A stretch of 64,000 nucleotides of DNA from Brevundimonas sp. A19_0 (GCF_017744255.1 NZ_JAGHQP010000007.1:1-64000); one strand, 5' to 3'; numbered from the stretch's first letter, positions 1-11,791 are shown. Notes: a model not told the origin generated them from the sequence alone. Numbers and translations: made by a program.

Positions 1-1
1 C

Positions 2-91
2 GAGGGCCGCGGCCACGGCCTCTACCTGCCCGACACCCCCGGCGCCGACCCCGTCGACACCCCGCCCACTCACGACTGGGCCTGGATGTAA
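2..91 (+). CDS. C-terminal end of an unidentified protein (partial)
   Basis: An open frame runs from the window edge to a TAA at 89-91 and ends in THDWAWM. Only about 29 residues are visible, with no domain, so the product cannot be named. A strong hairpin follows directly, which fits a real gene end. The upstream part lies outside the window. Confidence 0.45.
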   Translation, partial: EGRGHGLYLPDTPGADPVDTPPTHDWAWM

Positions 92-99
92 GCCCCACA

Positions 100-133
100 G
101 GGCGGCCCCGCACACGCCGGGCCGCCCGTCTTC
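100..133. terminator. Intrinsic terminator between convergent genes
   Basis: A 9-bp perfect stem, GGGCGGCCC at 100-108 and GGGCCGCCC at 119-127, is followed on the plus strand by a pyrimidine run (gtcttctt). It sits between the plus-strand gene end at 91 and the minus-strand gene end at 135, so it could serve both. Confidence 0.55.
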
Positions 134-134
134 T

Positions 135-1766
135 TCAGCTCATATTGGCGGCCTGGGCCCGCATTTCAGCGGCCTGACGCTCCATCACGTCGGCCTGTTC
201 CCGTAGCCGGGGCGCAAGTGCGCGCAGTTCGGCATCCGTCACGGTCTCGCCGCGCGCGCGGCTACGGGCGATCTGATCGGCGCGATAGGCCGGATCCTCC
301 AGACGGGCGGCCTCCTCCCGCATCTCGCGGGCGCCGGCCAGCATGTCGTGCGCGCCCTCGGCCATATGACGCGCGGCTTCGCGACGTGCTGCGGTCGCCT
401 GCTGGCGCGCACTGGCCGCTTCAGCCCGTGCCCTTCCCGCCTCGGCCCGCGCAACGTCTGCTTCGGCCCGCGCGCGCTCGGCTTCCACCCGGGCCGACCG
501 GGCCGTGACCCGTGCCGCCTCTGCATCCTGACGGGCGGTCTCGGCCGAGGCCCGGGCGCGGTCCACCTCGGCCTGTTCCTGTGGCGAGAGGTCTTCATAG
601 GACGTCACACGGTAGTGTGTGGTGGTGCTGCGTGTGCTGGCCGGAGGCGCGGGCGGCGCCGGCGGGGCGGGCGGATCCTGAAGCCTGCGCGGGGGTGCGG
701 GCGGCGCGGGCGGTGCCGGCACGGGCGCGAGCGCCAGAATAGGTGCAGCGGGTGCCCGGGGCGCAGCCGGGACCGGCGGCGGGCCCGGCGGATCCTGGGT
801 CACCTGCAGGGCGGCGATCGGCGTTGCGACCAGCGACAGGCCGGCCACTGCCATGGCCACAGCGAAGGGGCGTGAACGGGGGGTATGTTCAGACATCAGA
901 CAGGCGATCCTTTTCTTGAGAAGGCGGACGTCTCCCGCCATGGCGGTCGAGGCCCAGAGGGCGGGTGATGAAGGGTTGGGCTGACTGGCCAGCCGGACGA
1001 GGGCGTGGGCATAGGTCTGGCGATCCATGTCAGCGACGGCGGCGGCATCGGCGGCTTCCTCGCTCCGCGCGACGAGGGCGGCGTGGACCAACCACGCCAC
1101 GGGGTTGAACCAGAAGACCGCCAGCATCAGCCGCGAGAGCATCAGGAACATCCAGTCGCCGCGCCGCAGATGGGCGAGCTCGTGGGCAAGGATGGCCTCG
1201 GCGGCCGAGGTGTCGGACAGGCTGGCGGAATCCAGCAGGATGGTGCCGGGCGGCACGCCCCAGCTGACGGGGCCGCCGAGCCGGGGGGTCGCGATCAGCC
1301 GGGGCGCCCGGCGGGAGGCCAGCCGGGCGAGCGCCGCGCGCCAGACCGGCTGCGTCACGGGACTGCCCTCCCCGCTCCAGCGATCCAGCGTCATCACGCC
1401 GGCCACCAGCCGCGCCACCACCGCCAGACTGCCGATGAGCCAGATGATGGCTGCGATCTGGAGTGGACCGGGCCAGGGCATGGCGGCCGAGACGGACAGG
1501 CCCGCCACCGGACCAATCTCGCCCTGCCAGGCCGGTCCGGACGGGAGGGTGGCCACCTCTGCCGCCGATGACGCAGGCAGCAGCGCCAGATTCCAGGCGG
1601 GCACAACGAGGGTGACCAGCGGAAGGGCCAGAAGGACGCAGACGGTCGCGCGCAGGATGTCGACGCGCTCGACCGGGCGGCGGGTCAGCAGCAGCGAACC
1701 GGCCAGACCCGCCATGCCGATCACGGCGGCCTTGACTGTCAGAGTCACCAGCAGGGGGGCGATCAT
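135..1766 (-). CDS. BlaR1/MecR1-type M56 family metallopeptidase with atypical C-terminus
   Basis: This is a 543-residue membrane zinc protease of the BlaR1/MecR1 type. Hydrophobic helices lie at about residues 3-28, 36-66 and 102-126. The zinc motif HELAH is at 195-199, with a following helix and a downstream SEEAAD glutamate that fits the third ligand. In the classical system such a protein senses beta-lactam outside and triggers cleavage of its BlaI partner. The C-terminal half is not a penicillin-binding sensor: it is a Pro/Ala-rich stretch (about 330-375) followed by a long Ala/Glu/Arg coiled coil to the end. Its start overlaps the upstream blaI-like stop by 4 nt, so the two are co-translated. 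The inducing signal is unknown. Confidence 0.85.
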   Translation of the reverse strand: MIAPLLVTLTVKAAVIGMAGLAGSLLLTRRPVERVDILRATVCVLLALPLVTLVVPAWNLALLPASSAAEVATLPSGPAWQGEIGPVAGLSVSAAMPWPGPLQIAAIIWLIGSLAVVARLVAGVMTLDRWSGEGSPVTQPVWRAALARLASRRAPRLIATPRLGGPVSWGVPPGTILLDSASLSDTSAAEAILAHELAHLRRGDWMFLMLSRLMLAVFWFNPVAWLVHAALVARSEEAADAAAVADMDRQTYAHALVRLASQPNPSSPALWASTAMAGDVRLLKKRIACLMSEHTPRSRPFAVAMAVAGLSLVATPIAALQVTQDPPGPPPVPAAPRAPAAPILALAPVPAPPAPPAPPRRLQDPPAPPAPPAPPASTRSTTTHYRVTSYEDLSPQEQAEVDRARASAETARQDAEAARVTARSARVEAERARAEADVARAEAGRARAEAASARQQATAARREAARHMAEGAHDMLAGAREMREEAARLEDPAYRADQIARSRARGETVTDAELRALAPRLREQADVMERQAAEMRAQAANMS

Positions 1767-2164
1767 TGTTCTTCGCCCTCCGCCGACGACGACTTGAGAC
1801 TGTCGATGGTTTTACGCAGGGCCTCGGCCTCCTCAGGGGTGAGCGAGGTGCCCATGCCCAGCAGGGCCGTGGCGGCGCTGGCTGCCGATCCGGCGAAGAA
1901 GGTGTCGACCATCCGTCGCAGCGCGCCGGCGGCCACCGAGTCCGTGCGCGGCACGGGCGCGTAGACGATGCCCCCTGCCCCCGAGGATCGGGCGACCAGG
2001 CCCTTGGCTTCCAGCCGGACCAGCAGGGTGCGGGTCGCGGAATCGCTGAGCGGGTCGCTGAGGGCAGAGCGAAGGCTGGCGGTCGTCGCAGATCCCAGCC
2101 GACACAGGGTTTCGAACACCTCGCGTTCGCGTCTGGGCAGGGTCTCGAGGGGGCCGGAGGTCAT
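1763..2164 (-). CDS. BlaI/MecI/CopY family transcriptional repressor
   Basis: A 133-residue protein of usual BlaI length. An N-terminal winged helix runs from RREREVFETL through TRTLLVRLEAKGLV, with a C-terminal dimerisation tail. Family members bind TACA-N2-TGTA dyads as dimers and are inactivated when the partner M56 protease is stimulated. The gene precedes the M56 gene with an ATGA overlap and lies 12 nt downstream of a matching palindrome, which supports autoregulation. No beta-lactamase gene is next to it, so its targets are not evident here. Confidence 0.88.
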   Translation of the reverse strand: MTSGPLETLPRREREVFETLCRLGSATTASLRSALSDPLSDSATRTLLVRLEAKGLVARSSGAGGIVYAPVPRTDSVAAGALRRMVDTFFAGSAASAATALLGMGTSLTPEEAEALRKTIDSLKSSSAEGEEQ

Positions 2165-2176
2165 GGCGTTCTCTCA

Positions 2177-2202
2177 CTACAAATGTAGCGCTACGTTTGT
2201 AG
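2177..2202. promoter_or_regulatory. BlaI-type operator palindrome
   Basis: A 26-bp inverted repeat centred between 2189 and 2190. The half sites are CTACAAATGTAG and CTACGTTTGTAG, separated by CG, with only one mismatched pair between arms. The left arm contains TACAAATGTA, a perfect fit to the TACA-N2-TGTA consensus of BlaI/CopY repressors. It lies 12 nt upstream of the blaI-like ATG. Confidence 0.75.
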
Positions 2203-2291
2203 CGAATTGGGTCAGGAATGAGGCAGGGGCATGAAACCCGTGACAGGTTCGCCGATCTTGCCAGCGCCCCGCGAAGGAGAAAGGATCAGCC

Positions 2292-3221
2292 ATGACCCAA
2301 CGTCCCGCAGTCCTGATCATGCAGCGGCATCTGGCGCCGCTGACCGGCTTTCTGGAATCCAGCTATGATGTCTACCGGTTCTGGGAGCATCCCCCGGTCG
2401 AGGCCGAGCGGGACATCCAAGCCCTGATCGTCGCGGGGGAGTTTCCGCTCGACACAGTGCTGATCGAGCGTTTGCCGGCGTTGAAGCTGATCGCCTGTTT
2501 CACCTCGGGCTATGATGGCATCGATGTCGACTGGTGCCGGGCCCGCGGGCTGCCCGTCACCCACGCGCCGGCGGTCAATCACGAGGACGTCGCCGACCAT
2601 GCCATCGGCCTGATCCTCGCCTCGCGCCGGCGGCTGGTCGAGGGCGATCGCACCTTGCGCAGCGGAGGATGGACGCCCGAGTCCCGTCTGATCACCCCCT
2701 CGCTCAAGGGCGCCCGGCTCGGCATCGTCGGCATGGGGCTGATCGGCCAGGCGATCGCAGAACGGGCTCGCCCGCTTCGCATGGCCGTCGACTGGTGGGG
2801 CCCCCGGCCCAAGGACGTCGAATGGCCGCGCGCCGACAATCTTCTGGCGCTGGCGCGTCAGTCCGACATTCTGGTGGTGGCCTGCAAGGCGGACGACGAC
2901 AACCGCGGCCTGATCGATGCCGGGGTGCTGGCCGCGCTGGGGCCCTCCGGCCTGCTGGTCAATGTCGCGCGGGGCAGTCTGGTCGACGAGGACGCCCTGA
3001 TCGCGGCCCTCAGGGCCGGAACGCTGGGGGCCGCAGCCCTTGATGTCTATGAGGACGAACCGACCGATCCGGACCGCTGGACCGATGTGCCCAACACGGT
3101 GCTGACCCCGCACACCGCCGGCGCCACAACCGAGTCGGTCCAGGGCATGCTGATGCTGCTGATGCAGAACCTGGCCGCCCTGTTCGCGGACCAGCCACTG
3201 GTCAGTCCCGTCACGGACTAG
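2292..3221 (+). CDS. D-isomer-specific 2-hydroxyacid dehydrogenase
   Basis: A 309-residue cytosolic NAD(P)-dependent oxidoreductase that would interconvert 2-keto acids and D-2-hydroxy acids. The Rossmann fold is marked by GIVGMGLIGQAIAERA (about 142-157). The substrate-side catalytic elements are VNVARGSLVDEDAL (Arg), an acidic segment EDEPTD, and the catalytic His in TPHTAGATTES. Length and motifs fit the glyoxylate/hydroxypyruvate reductase-like branch, but substrate cannot be read from sequence. A strong Shine-Dalgarno (GAAGGAGAAAGG) precedes the ATG. Confidence 0.85.
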   Translation: MTQRPAVLIMQRHLAPLTGFLESSYDVYRFWEHPPVEAERDIQALIVAGEFPLDTVLIERLPALKLIACFTSGYDGIDVDWCRARGLPVTHAPAVNHEDVADHAIGLILASRRRLVEGDRTLRSGGWTPESRLITPSLKGARLGIVGMGLIGQAIAERARPLRMAVDWWGPRPKDVEWPRADNLLALARQSDILVVACKADDDNRGLIDAGVLAALGPSGLLVNVARGSLVDEDALIAALRAGTLGAAALDVYEDEPTDPDRWTDVPNTVLTPHTAGATTESVQGMLMLLMQNLAALFADQPLVSPVTD

Positions 3222-3289
3222 ACGATGGACAGGGCGGGCGAATTGCGCCTGTCTGTGCCGCCTGTTGTTGCCTTTCGTGAGGGGTGTCC

Positions 3290-4141
3290 GTGACCCAGCC
3301 TGCTGCCTCCAATGCCTTCCGCCTGGAATGCGTACCCCTCACGCCCGAGCCGCCCGAACTGAAGCCCGGTCGCCCCGAACGCGACTGGATGGATGCCTTC
3401 GCCGCGCGCCATGCCTATCGCTGCCTGCCGCTGACCATGGCAAATACTACGGGCTGGGACGTGCTGTGCCCCTTCGGCTTCGAGGCCGAGTGGACCGGGG
3501 GCATGAATGTCGAGGACATCCGTCTTACGTTCGACGAGGGCGCCCTCTATCCGGACCATGTGGTCGCCTCGCACTTCAGCCACGGGGTGCTGACCTTCCA
3601 TCTGGGCTGGATGTTCCGGACGCCCCCGGGCTGGGCGCTTCGGGCCTCGGGCACCCCCAACCGGCCCAAGGACGGGATCGCCGCGCTGGAGGGGCTGATC
3701 GAGACCGACTGGCTGCCCTACCCCTTCACCATGAACTGGCAGTTCACCCGTCCGGGCAAGGTGCGCTTCGAAAAGGGCGAGCCCTTCTGCTTCATCAGTC
3801 CCGTGCCCCATCGCCAGATCGAGGCCTTCCAGCCCGTCAAGCTGACCCTCGACCAGGATCCGGCGGTGGCCGGGGAATATGAGGCGTGGAAGGAAAAGCG
3901 CACGGACTTCAACCAGCGGATGGCGGGCGGTGACCCGGCGGCGCTGCGCGAGGCCTGGCAGCGTTTCTACTTCCGGGGCCAGTATCCGGACGGCGCGCGC
4001 AAGGCCGAGGCCCACGTCAACAAGCGGCGGCTGGCCAGCCTGACTGATGCGCCCGTCACGTCCCAGGGCAAGGTCGATTTCCGCAGCTGGTCCAGCCTCG
4101 CGGCCTCGCGCAACCGGCCAGGCGACCGCGCGGCGGACTAG
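3290..4141 (+). CDS. DUF6065 family protein
   Basis: A conserved protein of about 283 residues. HAYRCLPLTMANTTGWDVLC and the following FEAEWTGG segment match my memory of DUF6065, a family of unknown function. No signal peptide, membrane helix or catalytic motif is visible. The GTG at 3290 is preferred because the GAGGGG at 3279-3284 then has normal spacing; GTG 3284 in the same frame is too close to it. The stop overlaps the stop of the convergent EF-hand lipoprotein in a shared CTAG. Confidence 0.7.
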   Translation: MTQPAASNAFRLECVPLTPEPPELKPGRPERDWMDAFAARHAYRCLPLTMANTTGWDVLCPFGFEAEWTGGMNVEDIRLTFDEGALYPDHVVASHFSHGVLTFHLGWMFRTPPGWALRASGTPNRPKDGIAALEGLIETDWLPYPFTMNWQFTRPGKVRFEKGEPFCFISPVPHRQIEAFQPVKLTLDQDPAVAGEYEAWKEKRTDFNQRMAGGDPAALREAWQRFYFRGQYPDGARKAEAHVNKRRLASLTDAPVTSQGKVDFRSWSSLAASRNRPGDRAAD

Positions 4142-4620
4142 GGTCGGCGCGCAGGACGCTCCTCGGCGGTCACGACACCGTCGCCGTCCACGTCCATCAT
4201 GGCGAACAGGCGCGTCGCAGCCCGGCGGACCTCATCGCGGGTCAGGGTTCCGTCGCCGTCCTCATCCGCCCGGCGCAGCATGCGGGCCCCGTCCGGCCCC
4301 TCGCCTGCACCCAGTTCGTCGGGGGTCAGGCGGCCGTCACCATCGATGTCCTGACGGTCGAAGCCGGCCAGCATCCGTTGCTCAAGACCGCGCAGGGTCT
4401 GCTCGCCCCGGTCGCGCCTCGGCCGGGGCGCCCCGGCCGGGACGCTATTCTCGCCCGGCGGCGGCAGGCTCGCTGCTTCTCCTGCGGCCTGCTCGGTCGG
4501 TTCCGGCGCCGGAGCCTCGGTGGCCACAGCGGCTGCATCGTCCTCCCGCTCCGGAGCGGGCCCGCAGGCCGACACGGCCAGGATCAGGCCCACGACCCCG
4601 AATGGATAAATCTTCGGCAT
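4138..4620 (-). CDS. EF-hand domain lipoprotein
   Basis: A 160-residue predicted lipoprotein. The signal sequence MPKIYPFGVVGLILAVSAC ends in a VSAC lipobox, followed by an acidic, Ala/Pro-rich linker. Three EF-hand loops are visible: DIDGDGRLTPDE, DEDGDGTLTRDE and DVDGDGVVTAEE, each with Asp at positions 1, 3 and 5, Gly at 6 and Glu at 12. It should bind calcium in the periplasm or at a membrane face. The ATG at 4620 is chosen over upstream in-frame codons because GGAGAC lies just upstream and the signal peptide begins there. It is divergent from the met operon. Confidence 0.8.
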   Translation of the reverse strand: MPKIYPFGVVGLILAVSACGPAPEREDDAAAVATEAPAPEPTEQAAGEAASLPPPGENSVPAGAPRPRRDRGEQTLRGLEQRMLAGFDRQDIDGDGRLTPDELGAGEGPDGARMLRRADEDGDGTLTRDEVRRAATRLFAMMDVDGDGVVTAEERPARRP

Positions 4621-4700
4621 ATTCTGTCTCCGCGCTGCACCTACGACAAACTCACGCTCGTACCGGCACGTTCCGTCGCCGGATTTTGCTTGCATAATCG

Positions 4701-4718
4701 TATAAGGATATCTTTATA
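4701..4718. promoter_or_regulatory. Probable ArsR/SahR-type operator
   Basis: An AT-rich 18-bp imperfect palindrome, TATAAGGATATCTTTATA, with a perfect GATATC centre and one mismatched pair. It lies 8 bp upstream of the ATG of an ArsR-methyltransferase regulator, within otherwise very GC-rich DNA. Position and symmetry suit autoregulation of the met operon. Confidence 0.65.
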
Positions 4719-4725
4719 TGATTTC

Positions 4726-5691
4726 ATGAATTGGAGTGCCGACCAGACGATTGAGGCCTTGCGGGGCGCTGGCGAACCCACGCGCCTGCGCGTGCTGGCG
4801 TTGCTGGCCGGTGACGAACTGTCGGTGATGGAGTTGTCGCACATCCTCGACCAGAGCCAGCCGCGCGTATCGCGTCACCTGAAGCTGATGACGGAAGCCG
4901 GGTTGATCGAACGCTTCCCCGATGGCGCGCGCGTCTATTACCGCCTGTCGTCCGAGCCCACGGCCCGCCGGCTGGTCGACACGGTTCTGGACCTGCTGGA
5001 TGACCGCTCGAGCGAGCAGGACCATCGCCGGCTGGAAGAGGTGCGCCGCGACCGCGACGCCGCCGCAGAGGCCTATTTCGAGCAGGTCGCGCCCCAGTGG
5101 GACCGAATCCGCTCGCTGTATGTCTGCGAATCGGCGGTCGAGGCCGCCATCGAGCGCGCCGCCGGCCCGGGCCCCTTCGAACGGCTGGTCGATCTGGGCA
5201 CCGGCTCGGGCCGTATGCTGACCCTGCTGGGCGGACGGGCGCGCATGGCGGTCGGCCTGGACCTGTCCCAGAACATGCTGAATATCGCGCGCGCCAAGGT
5301 GGCCCAGGCGGGCGTGGGCCGGGTTGAGCTGCGTCACGGTGATATCTTCGCCACCCGCCTGCCCTCGCAGAGCGCCGATCTGGTGCTGGTCCATCAGGTC
5401 CTGCACTACCTGTCCGACCCGGCCGCCGCGGTCAGCGAGGCGGCGCGTCTGGTCATGCCGGGAGGCAAGCTGCTGATCGTGGACTTTGCCCCCCATGACC
5501 TCGAGGAATTGCGGGACCAGCATCAACACCGGCGGCTGGGCTTCACCGACGCCGAGATCAAGGGGTGGCTGGACCATGCCGGTCTGACCGCCAGCGCGCC
5601 TATCGCCCTCCCCCCGGACAAGGACGGCCTGACCGTGCTGATCTGGACGGCCACCCGCCCGGCCGAAGCCCGTCGGCAGCGCGCGTCATGA
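4726..5691 (+). CDS. ArsR-type regulator fused to SAM-dependent methyltransferase domain (SahR-like)
   Basis: A 321-residue two-domain protein. Residues 1-90 form an ArsR winged helix, with the recognition helix around QSQPRVSRHLKLMTEAGL. From about 100 a class I methyltransferase fold follows, with SAM motif LVDLGTGSGRML and a later LLIVDFAPHDLE. Regulators with this layout next to methionine genes have been described as SahR, which senses S-adenosylhomocysteine; I infer that role from the fusion and from metF and metH downstream. It begins the operon and overlaps metF by ATGA. The ATG lies 16 nt after AAGGAT, a weak ribosome site, perhaps because the operator occupies the leader. Confidence 0.8.
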   Translation: MNWSADQTIEALRGAGEPTRLRVLALLAGDELSVMELSHILDQSQPRVSRHLKLMTEAGLIERFPDGARVYYRLSSEPTARRLVDTVLDLLDDRSSEQDHRRLEEVRRDRDAAAEAYFEQVAPQWDRIRSLYVCESAVEAAIERAAGPGPFERLVDLGTGSGRMLTLLGGRARMAVGLDLSQNMLNIARAKVAQAGVGRVELRHGDIFATRLPSQSADLVLVHQVLHYLSDPAAAVSEAARLVMPGGKLLIVDFAPHDLEELRDQHQHRRLGFTDAEIKGWLDHAGLTASAPIALPPDKDGLTVLIWTATRPAEARRQRAS

Positions 5692-6632
5692 CCTCGCTTG
5701 CCGAAGCCCGGGCCCTGCTGCTGTCGCCCCTCGGACCGGTCGCGCGGGCGGGCAGCAACCGCAATGCCGTCAATGTCTCGTTCGAATTCTTCCCGCCCAA
5801 GTCGGATGAGGCCGAGGCCAATCTGTGGAAGGCGATCCGGCGCCTTGAACCCCTGAACCCCGGGTTTGTGTCGGTCACCTATGGCGCGGGGGGGTCGACC
5901 CGTGAGCGCACCCACCGGACGGTCCAGCGCATTCTGGCCGAGACGGGCCTGGCCCCGGCCGCCCACCTGACCTGCGTCGAGGCCTCGCGCGACGAGGTCG
6001 ACGAGGTGATTGCCGAATACAAGGCAGCGGGCGTGCGCCACATCGTGGCCCTGCGGGGCGATCCGCCGGGCGGCAACGGAATCGGCGGCATCTATCAGCC
6101 GCGGGCTGACGGCTATGCCAATGCCACCGAGCTGACCGCCGCCATCGCCCGCCACGGCGACATGGAAATCTCGGTCGGAGTGTATCCCGAGAAACATCCG
6201 GAGAGCCCCTCGCTGGACCACGACATCGAGGTGCTGAAGGCCAAGGTGGACGCGGGCGCAACCCGGGCGGTCAGCCAGTTCTTCTTCGACATCGATGCCT
6301 TCCTGCGGTTCCGCGACCGGGTTCGGGCGGCGGGCATCACGGTGCCCCTGACCCCCGGCATCATGCCGGTCTCGAACTTCAATGCCCTGAAGCGGATGAG
6401 TGCGGCCTGCGGCGCCGCCGTCCCCGACTGGCTGGCCGCGCACTTCGAGGGCCTCGACAACGACCCCGAGACCCGCAAGCTGCTGGCCGCCTCGGTCGCC
6501 GCCGAAATGTGCGCGCGCCTGCAGGAAGAGGGCTTTTCCGACTTCCACTTCTACACCCTGAACCGCGCCGACCTGGTCTATGCCATCTGCCGGGTGCTGG
6601 GCGTGCGAGAAACCTCCGTGGGGGCCGCCTGA
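5688..6632 (+). CDS. metF: Methylenetetrahydrofolate reductase
   Basis: A 314-residue flavoprotein that reduces 5,10-methylene-THF to 5-methyl-THF, the methyl donor for methionine synthase. The family opening FEFFPPKSDEAE is near residue 29, then SVTYGAGGSTRERT, AHLTCVEASRDEV and HIVALRGDPPGG, followed by SQFFFDIDAFLRF and PGIMPVSNF. Length fits bacterial MetF. The start overlaps the regulator stop (ATGA) and the stop overlaps the next gene (TGATG), so it is translated as part of the met operon. Confidence 0.95.
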   Translation: MTSLAEARALLLSPLGPVARAGSNRNAVNVSFEFFPPKSDEAEANLWKAIRRLEPLNPGFVSVTYGAGGSTRERTHRTVQRILAETGLAPAAHLTCVEASRDEVDEVIAEYKAAGVRHIVALRGDPPGGNGIGGIYQPRADGYANATELTAAIARHGDMEISVGVYPEKHPESPSLDHDIEVLKAKVDAGATRAVSQFFFDIDAFLRFRDRVRAAGITVPLTPGIMPVSNFNALKRMSAACGAAVPDWLAAHFEGLDNDPETRKLLAASVAAEMCARLQEEGFSDFHFYTLNRADLVYAICRVLGVRETSVGAA

Positions 6633-7501
6633 TGCTGCGATCCATCCTTCTGGCTGTGGCCCTGATGCTGGGCGCGGCGCCCGCTCTGGCCCAGGACGAA
6701 GAAGACGCGCGGGTGGAATGGAACCGCCCCGCCCCGCCGTTCACCGTTGTGGGCAATGTGCATTTTGTAGGTGTCGCCGGGCTGGGCGCCTGGCTGATCA
6801 CGACCCCCGAAGGTCACATCCTGATCGACGGCGGCCTGCCGGAATCAGCTCCGCGCATCATCCAGTCCATCCGCGAACTGGGCTTTGAACCGACCGACGT
6901 CCGGATCCTGCTGAACACCCACGCCCATGTCGATCATGCGGGCGGTCTGGCAGAACTCCAGGCGGTGACCGGCGCCCGGATCATTGCCAGTGAAGGCGAC
7001 CGGGGGGCTCTGGAGTCAGGGCGCCATCACGGCCTGACCAACTACGGAACCTGGTGGTTTCCGCCCGTCCATGTCGATCAGGTGATCGCCGATGGCGAGA
7101 CGATCGAGCTCGGCGGCGTTCGCCTGACGGCCATCATCACGCCCGGCCACACGGCAGGCTGCACGAACTGGAGCCTGCCGGTCCGGGATCACGACCGTGA
7201 TCTCAACGTGCTGTTCTTCTGCAGTGCCTCCATCGGGGGGAACCGCCTCGACGGCAATACGGAGTATCCGGGGATCGTCGCCGACTACCGCCGGACCTTC
7301 CAACGGTTGGGCGGGATCAAGGCCGATGTGGTGCTGGCCAACCACCCCGAGGTGGCTGATCTGTTCGAACGGCGGGAGCGCCAGCTCGCGGGCGACGCCA
7401 ACGCGTTCGTCGACTCCGCCGCCTTGGGCGAGATCGTTAAGGCCTATCACGACGCCTTCGAGGCCGAGCTGCGACGTCAGCTGGCGGAAGATCGCCGATG
7501 A
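6632..7501 (+). CDS. Subclass B3 metallo-beta-lactamase-like hydrolase
   Basis: A 289-residue protein with a clear Sec signal peptide ([20 protein letters not shown]), so probably periplasmic. Zinc ligands are visible as H97-A-H99-V-D101-H102 in [11 protein letters not shown], a later His in [12 protein letters not shown], and His in [11 protein letters not shown]. The intact first His, the absence of a cysteine ligand and the segment [14 protein letters not shown] fit subclass B3, which includes Caulobacter enzymes. It should hydrolyse beta-lactams or a related amide or lactone; activity is not proven by sequence. It sits inside the met operon with a 1-nt overlap to metF and a 4-nt overlap to metH, which is unusual for a resistance gene. 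Confidence 0.82.
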   Translation: MLRSILLAVALMLGAAPALAQDEEDARVEWNRPAPPFTVVGNVHFVGVAGLGAWLITTPEGHILIDGGLPESAPRIIQSIRELGFEPTDVRILLNTHAHVDHAGGLAELQAVTGARIIASEGDRGALESGRHHGLTNYGTWWFPPVHVDQVIADGETIELGGVRLTAIITPGHTAGCTNWSLPVRDHDRDLNVLFFCSASIGGNRLDGNTEYPGIVADYRRTFQRLGGIKADVVLANHPEVADLFERRERQLAGDANAFVDSAALGEIVKAYHDAFEAELRRQLAEDRR

Positions 7502-8564
7502 CCCGTGCCGACCGCATCGAAGCCCTGCACGCCGCAGCCCGCGAGCGCATCCTCGTCCTTGACGGGGCCTGGGGCGTCATGATCCAGCGCGGCAACCTCG
7601 ACGAGGCAGACTTTCGCGGCGAGCGCTTCGCGGATCATACCGGCCAGTTGAAGGGCAATAACGACATCCTCTGTCTGACCCGCCCGGACGTGATCGCCGA
7701 CCTGCACGACCAGTATTTCGGCGCCGGCGCCGACATCAGCGAGACCAATACCTTCAGCGCCACCGTCATCGCCCAGGACGATTACAAACTGGATGCCCAG
7801 GCGGTTCGGGACATCAATCTGGAGGGCGCCAAACTGGCCCGCGCCGCCGCCGACCGCTGGACGGCGAAAGAGCCGCACAAGCCCCGCTTTGCCGCCGGTT
7901 CGATCGGGCCGCTGAACAAGATGCTGTCGATGTCGTCCGACGTGAACGATCCCGGCGCCCGCAGCGTGACCTTCGATCAGGTCTATGACGCCTATCGCCA
8001 TCAGGTTCAGGCGCTGAACGAAGGCGGGGTGCACCTCTATCTGATCGAGACCATCACCGACACGCTGAACTGCAAGGCGGCGATCAAGGCCATCAAGGAC
8101 CTCGAGGACGAGGGGATGGAGCCCCTGCCGATCTGGATTTCGGGCACCATCACCGACCGGTCGGGGCGGACCCTGTCGGGCCAGACGGCCGAGGCCTTCT
8201 GGAACAGCGTGCGACATGCCAGGCCGTTCGCCATCGGCTTCAACTGCGCCCTCGGGGCCGACCTGATGCGGCCCTTCATTGCCGAGCTGAGCCGCGTGGC
8301 CGACACCCTGGTCGCCGCCTACCCCAACGCCGGCCTGCCCAACGCCATGGGCCAGTATGACGAGGAACCCCACCAGACCGCCCATTTCATCGAGGAATGG
8401 GCGGCCTCGGGTCTGGTCAATATCGTCGGCGGCTGTTGCGGGACCACGCCGGAGCACATCCGGCATACGGCCGAGGCGGTGTCGAAACTGCCGACGCGGC
8501 AAATCCCGGAGCGGCCGGTGGCCATGCGGCTGTCCGGCCTCGAACCGTTTGAACTGGTAGCGTA

Positions 8565-8565
<1 letters not shown>
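7498..8565 (+). CDS. metH: Methionine synthase, homocysteine-binding (N-terminal) subunit
   Basis: A 355-residue homocysteine S-methyltransferase barrel equal to the first module of MetH. It contains [11 protein letters not shown] near the start and the zinc cysteines in [10 protein letters not shown] and [11 protein letters not shown]. Alone it lacks folate, cobalamin and SAM modules, which are supplied by the next gene. The ATG overlaps the beta-lactamase-like stop (ATGA), and the TAG overlaps the GTG of the second metH piece by 1 nt. This is an intact split gene, not a frameshift: both parts have proper ends and start signals. The same split occurs in related alphaproteobacteria. Confidence 0.93.
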
Positions 8566-11210
<2,645 letters not shown>

Positions 11211-11221
11211 CGGGGGCCCCG

Positions 11222-11791
11222 CTATTCCGTAGCGGCTGCAGGCTCCAGACCCACTTCGGCCAGCGTCGCCGGCGGAGTGGTGATGTTGTCGCGGATGCGG
11301 CGCGCTGCATGTTCGCAGCGTCCCGGCAGGCCGAAGAACAGGCCGAAGGTCTGGTCGCGCGTCGCCAGGTCCTGCTGCATGACATGGGCCCAGCTGGCCC
11401 GGACGGCCGCCGCGGCCGCTTCGGCGGTGGCCAGGCTCTCCGGGGTCTGGCGCGGGGCCGCGGCCTCAAGGGCACGCGTGAATTTGCGGGCTTCCGCCTG
11501 CCCCAGCTGGATCAGCTCCAGATCCAGTTCGTCATCGGTTTCAAGGCTCTGCCCCAGGGTTACATGCCCGCTGACCATGGCCTCGCACCAGGCGACCAGC
11601 GGATAATCGGCCGTCGGCGCGCCGGGCGGCAGCGGGTTGGAATAGGCGACGGCTTCCCACATGCGCTCGGTGTTCTGCGAGGCAAACACCGCGTCGGTGC
11701 CCCCCGTCCGGATGACGGCGTCCTGTGCGGCGGCCGTGCCGGCGAGCCCGAGGGCGAGGGTGGTTCCAAGGAGAAGCGTACGAACGATCAT
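11222..11791 (-). CDS. Secreted hypothetical protein
   Basis: A 189-residue protein with a good signal peptide (MIVRTLLLGTTLALGLAGTAAA) and no lipobox cysteine, so probably periplasmic. The mature part is mostly helical, Ala/Glu-rich, with two cysteines (WCEAM and GRCEHA) that could form a disulfide. I do not recognise a family. It is a single gene, convergent with metH and separated from the TonB receptor by a terminator, so it is probably transcribed on its own. Confidence 0.65.
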   Translation of the reverse strand: MIVRTLLLGTTLALGLAGTAAAQDAVIRTGGTDAVFASQNTERMWEAVAYSNPLPPGAPTADYPLVAWCEAMVSGHVTLGQSLETDDELDLELIQLGQAEARKFTRALEAAAPRQTPESLATAEAAAAAVRASWAHVMQQDLATRDQTFGLFFGLPGRCEHAARRIRDNITTPPATLAEVGLEPAAATE

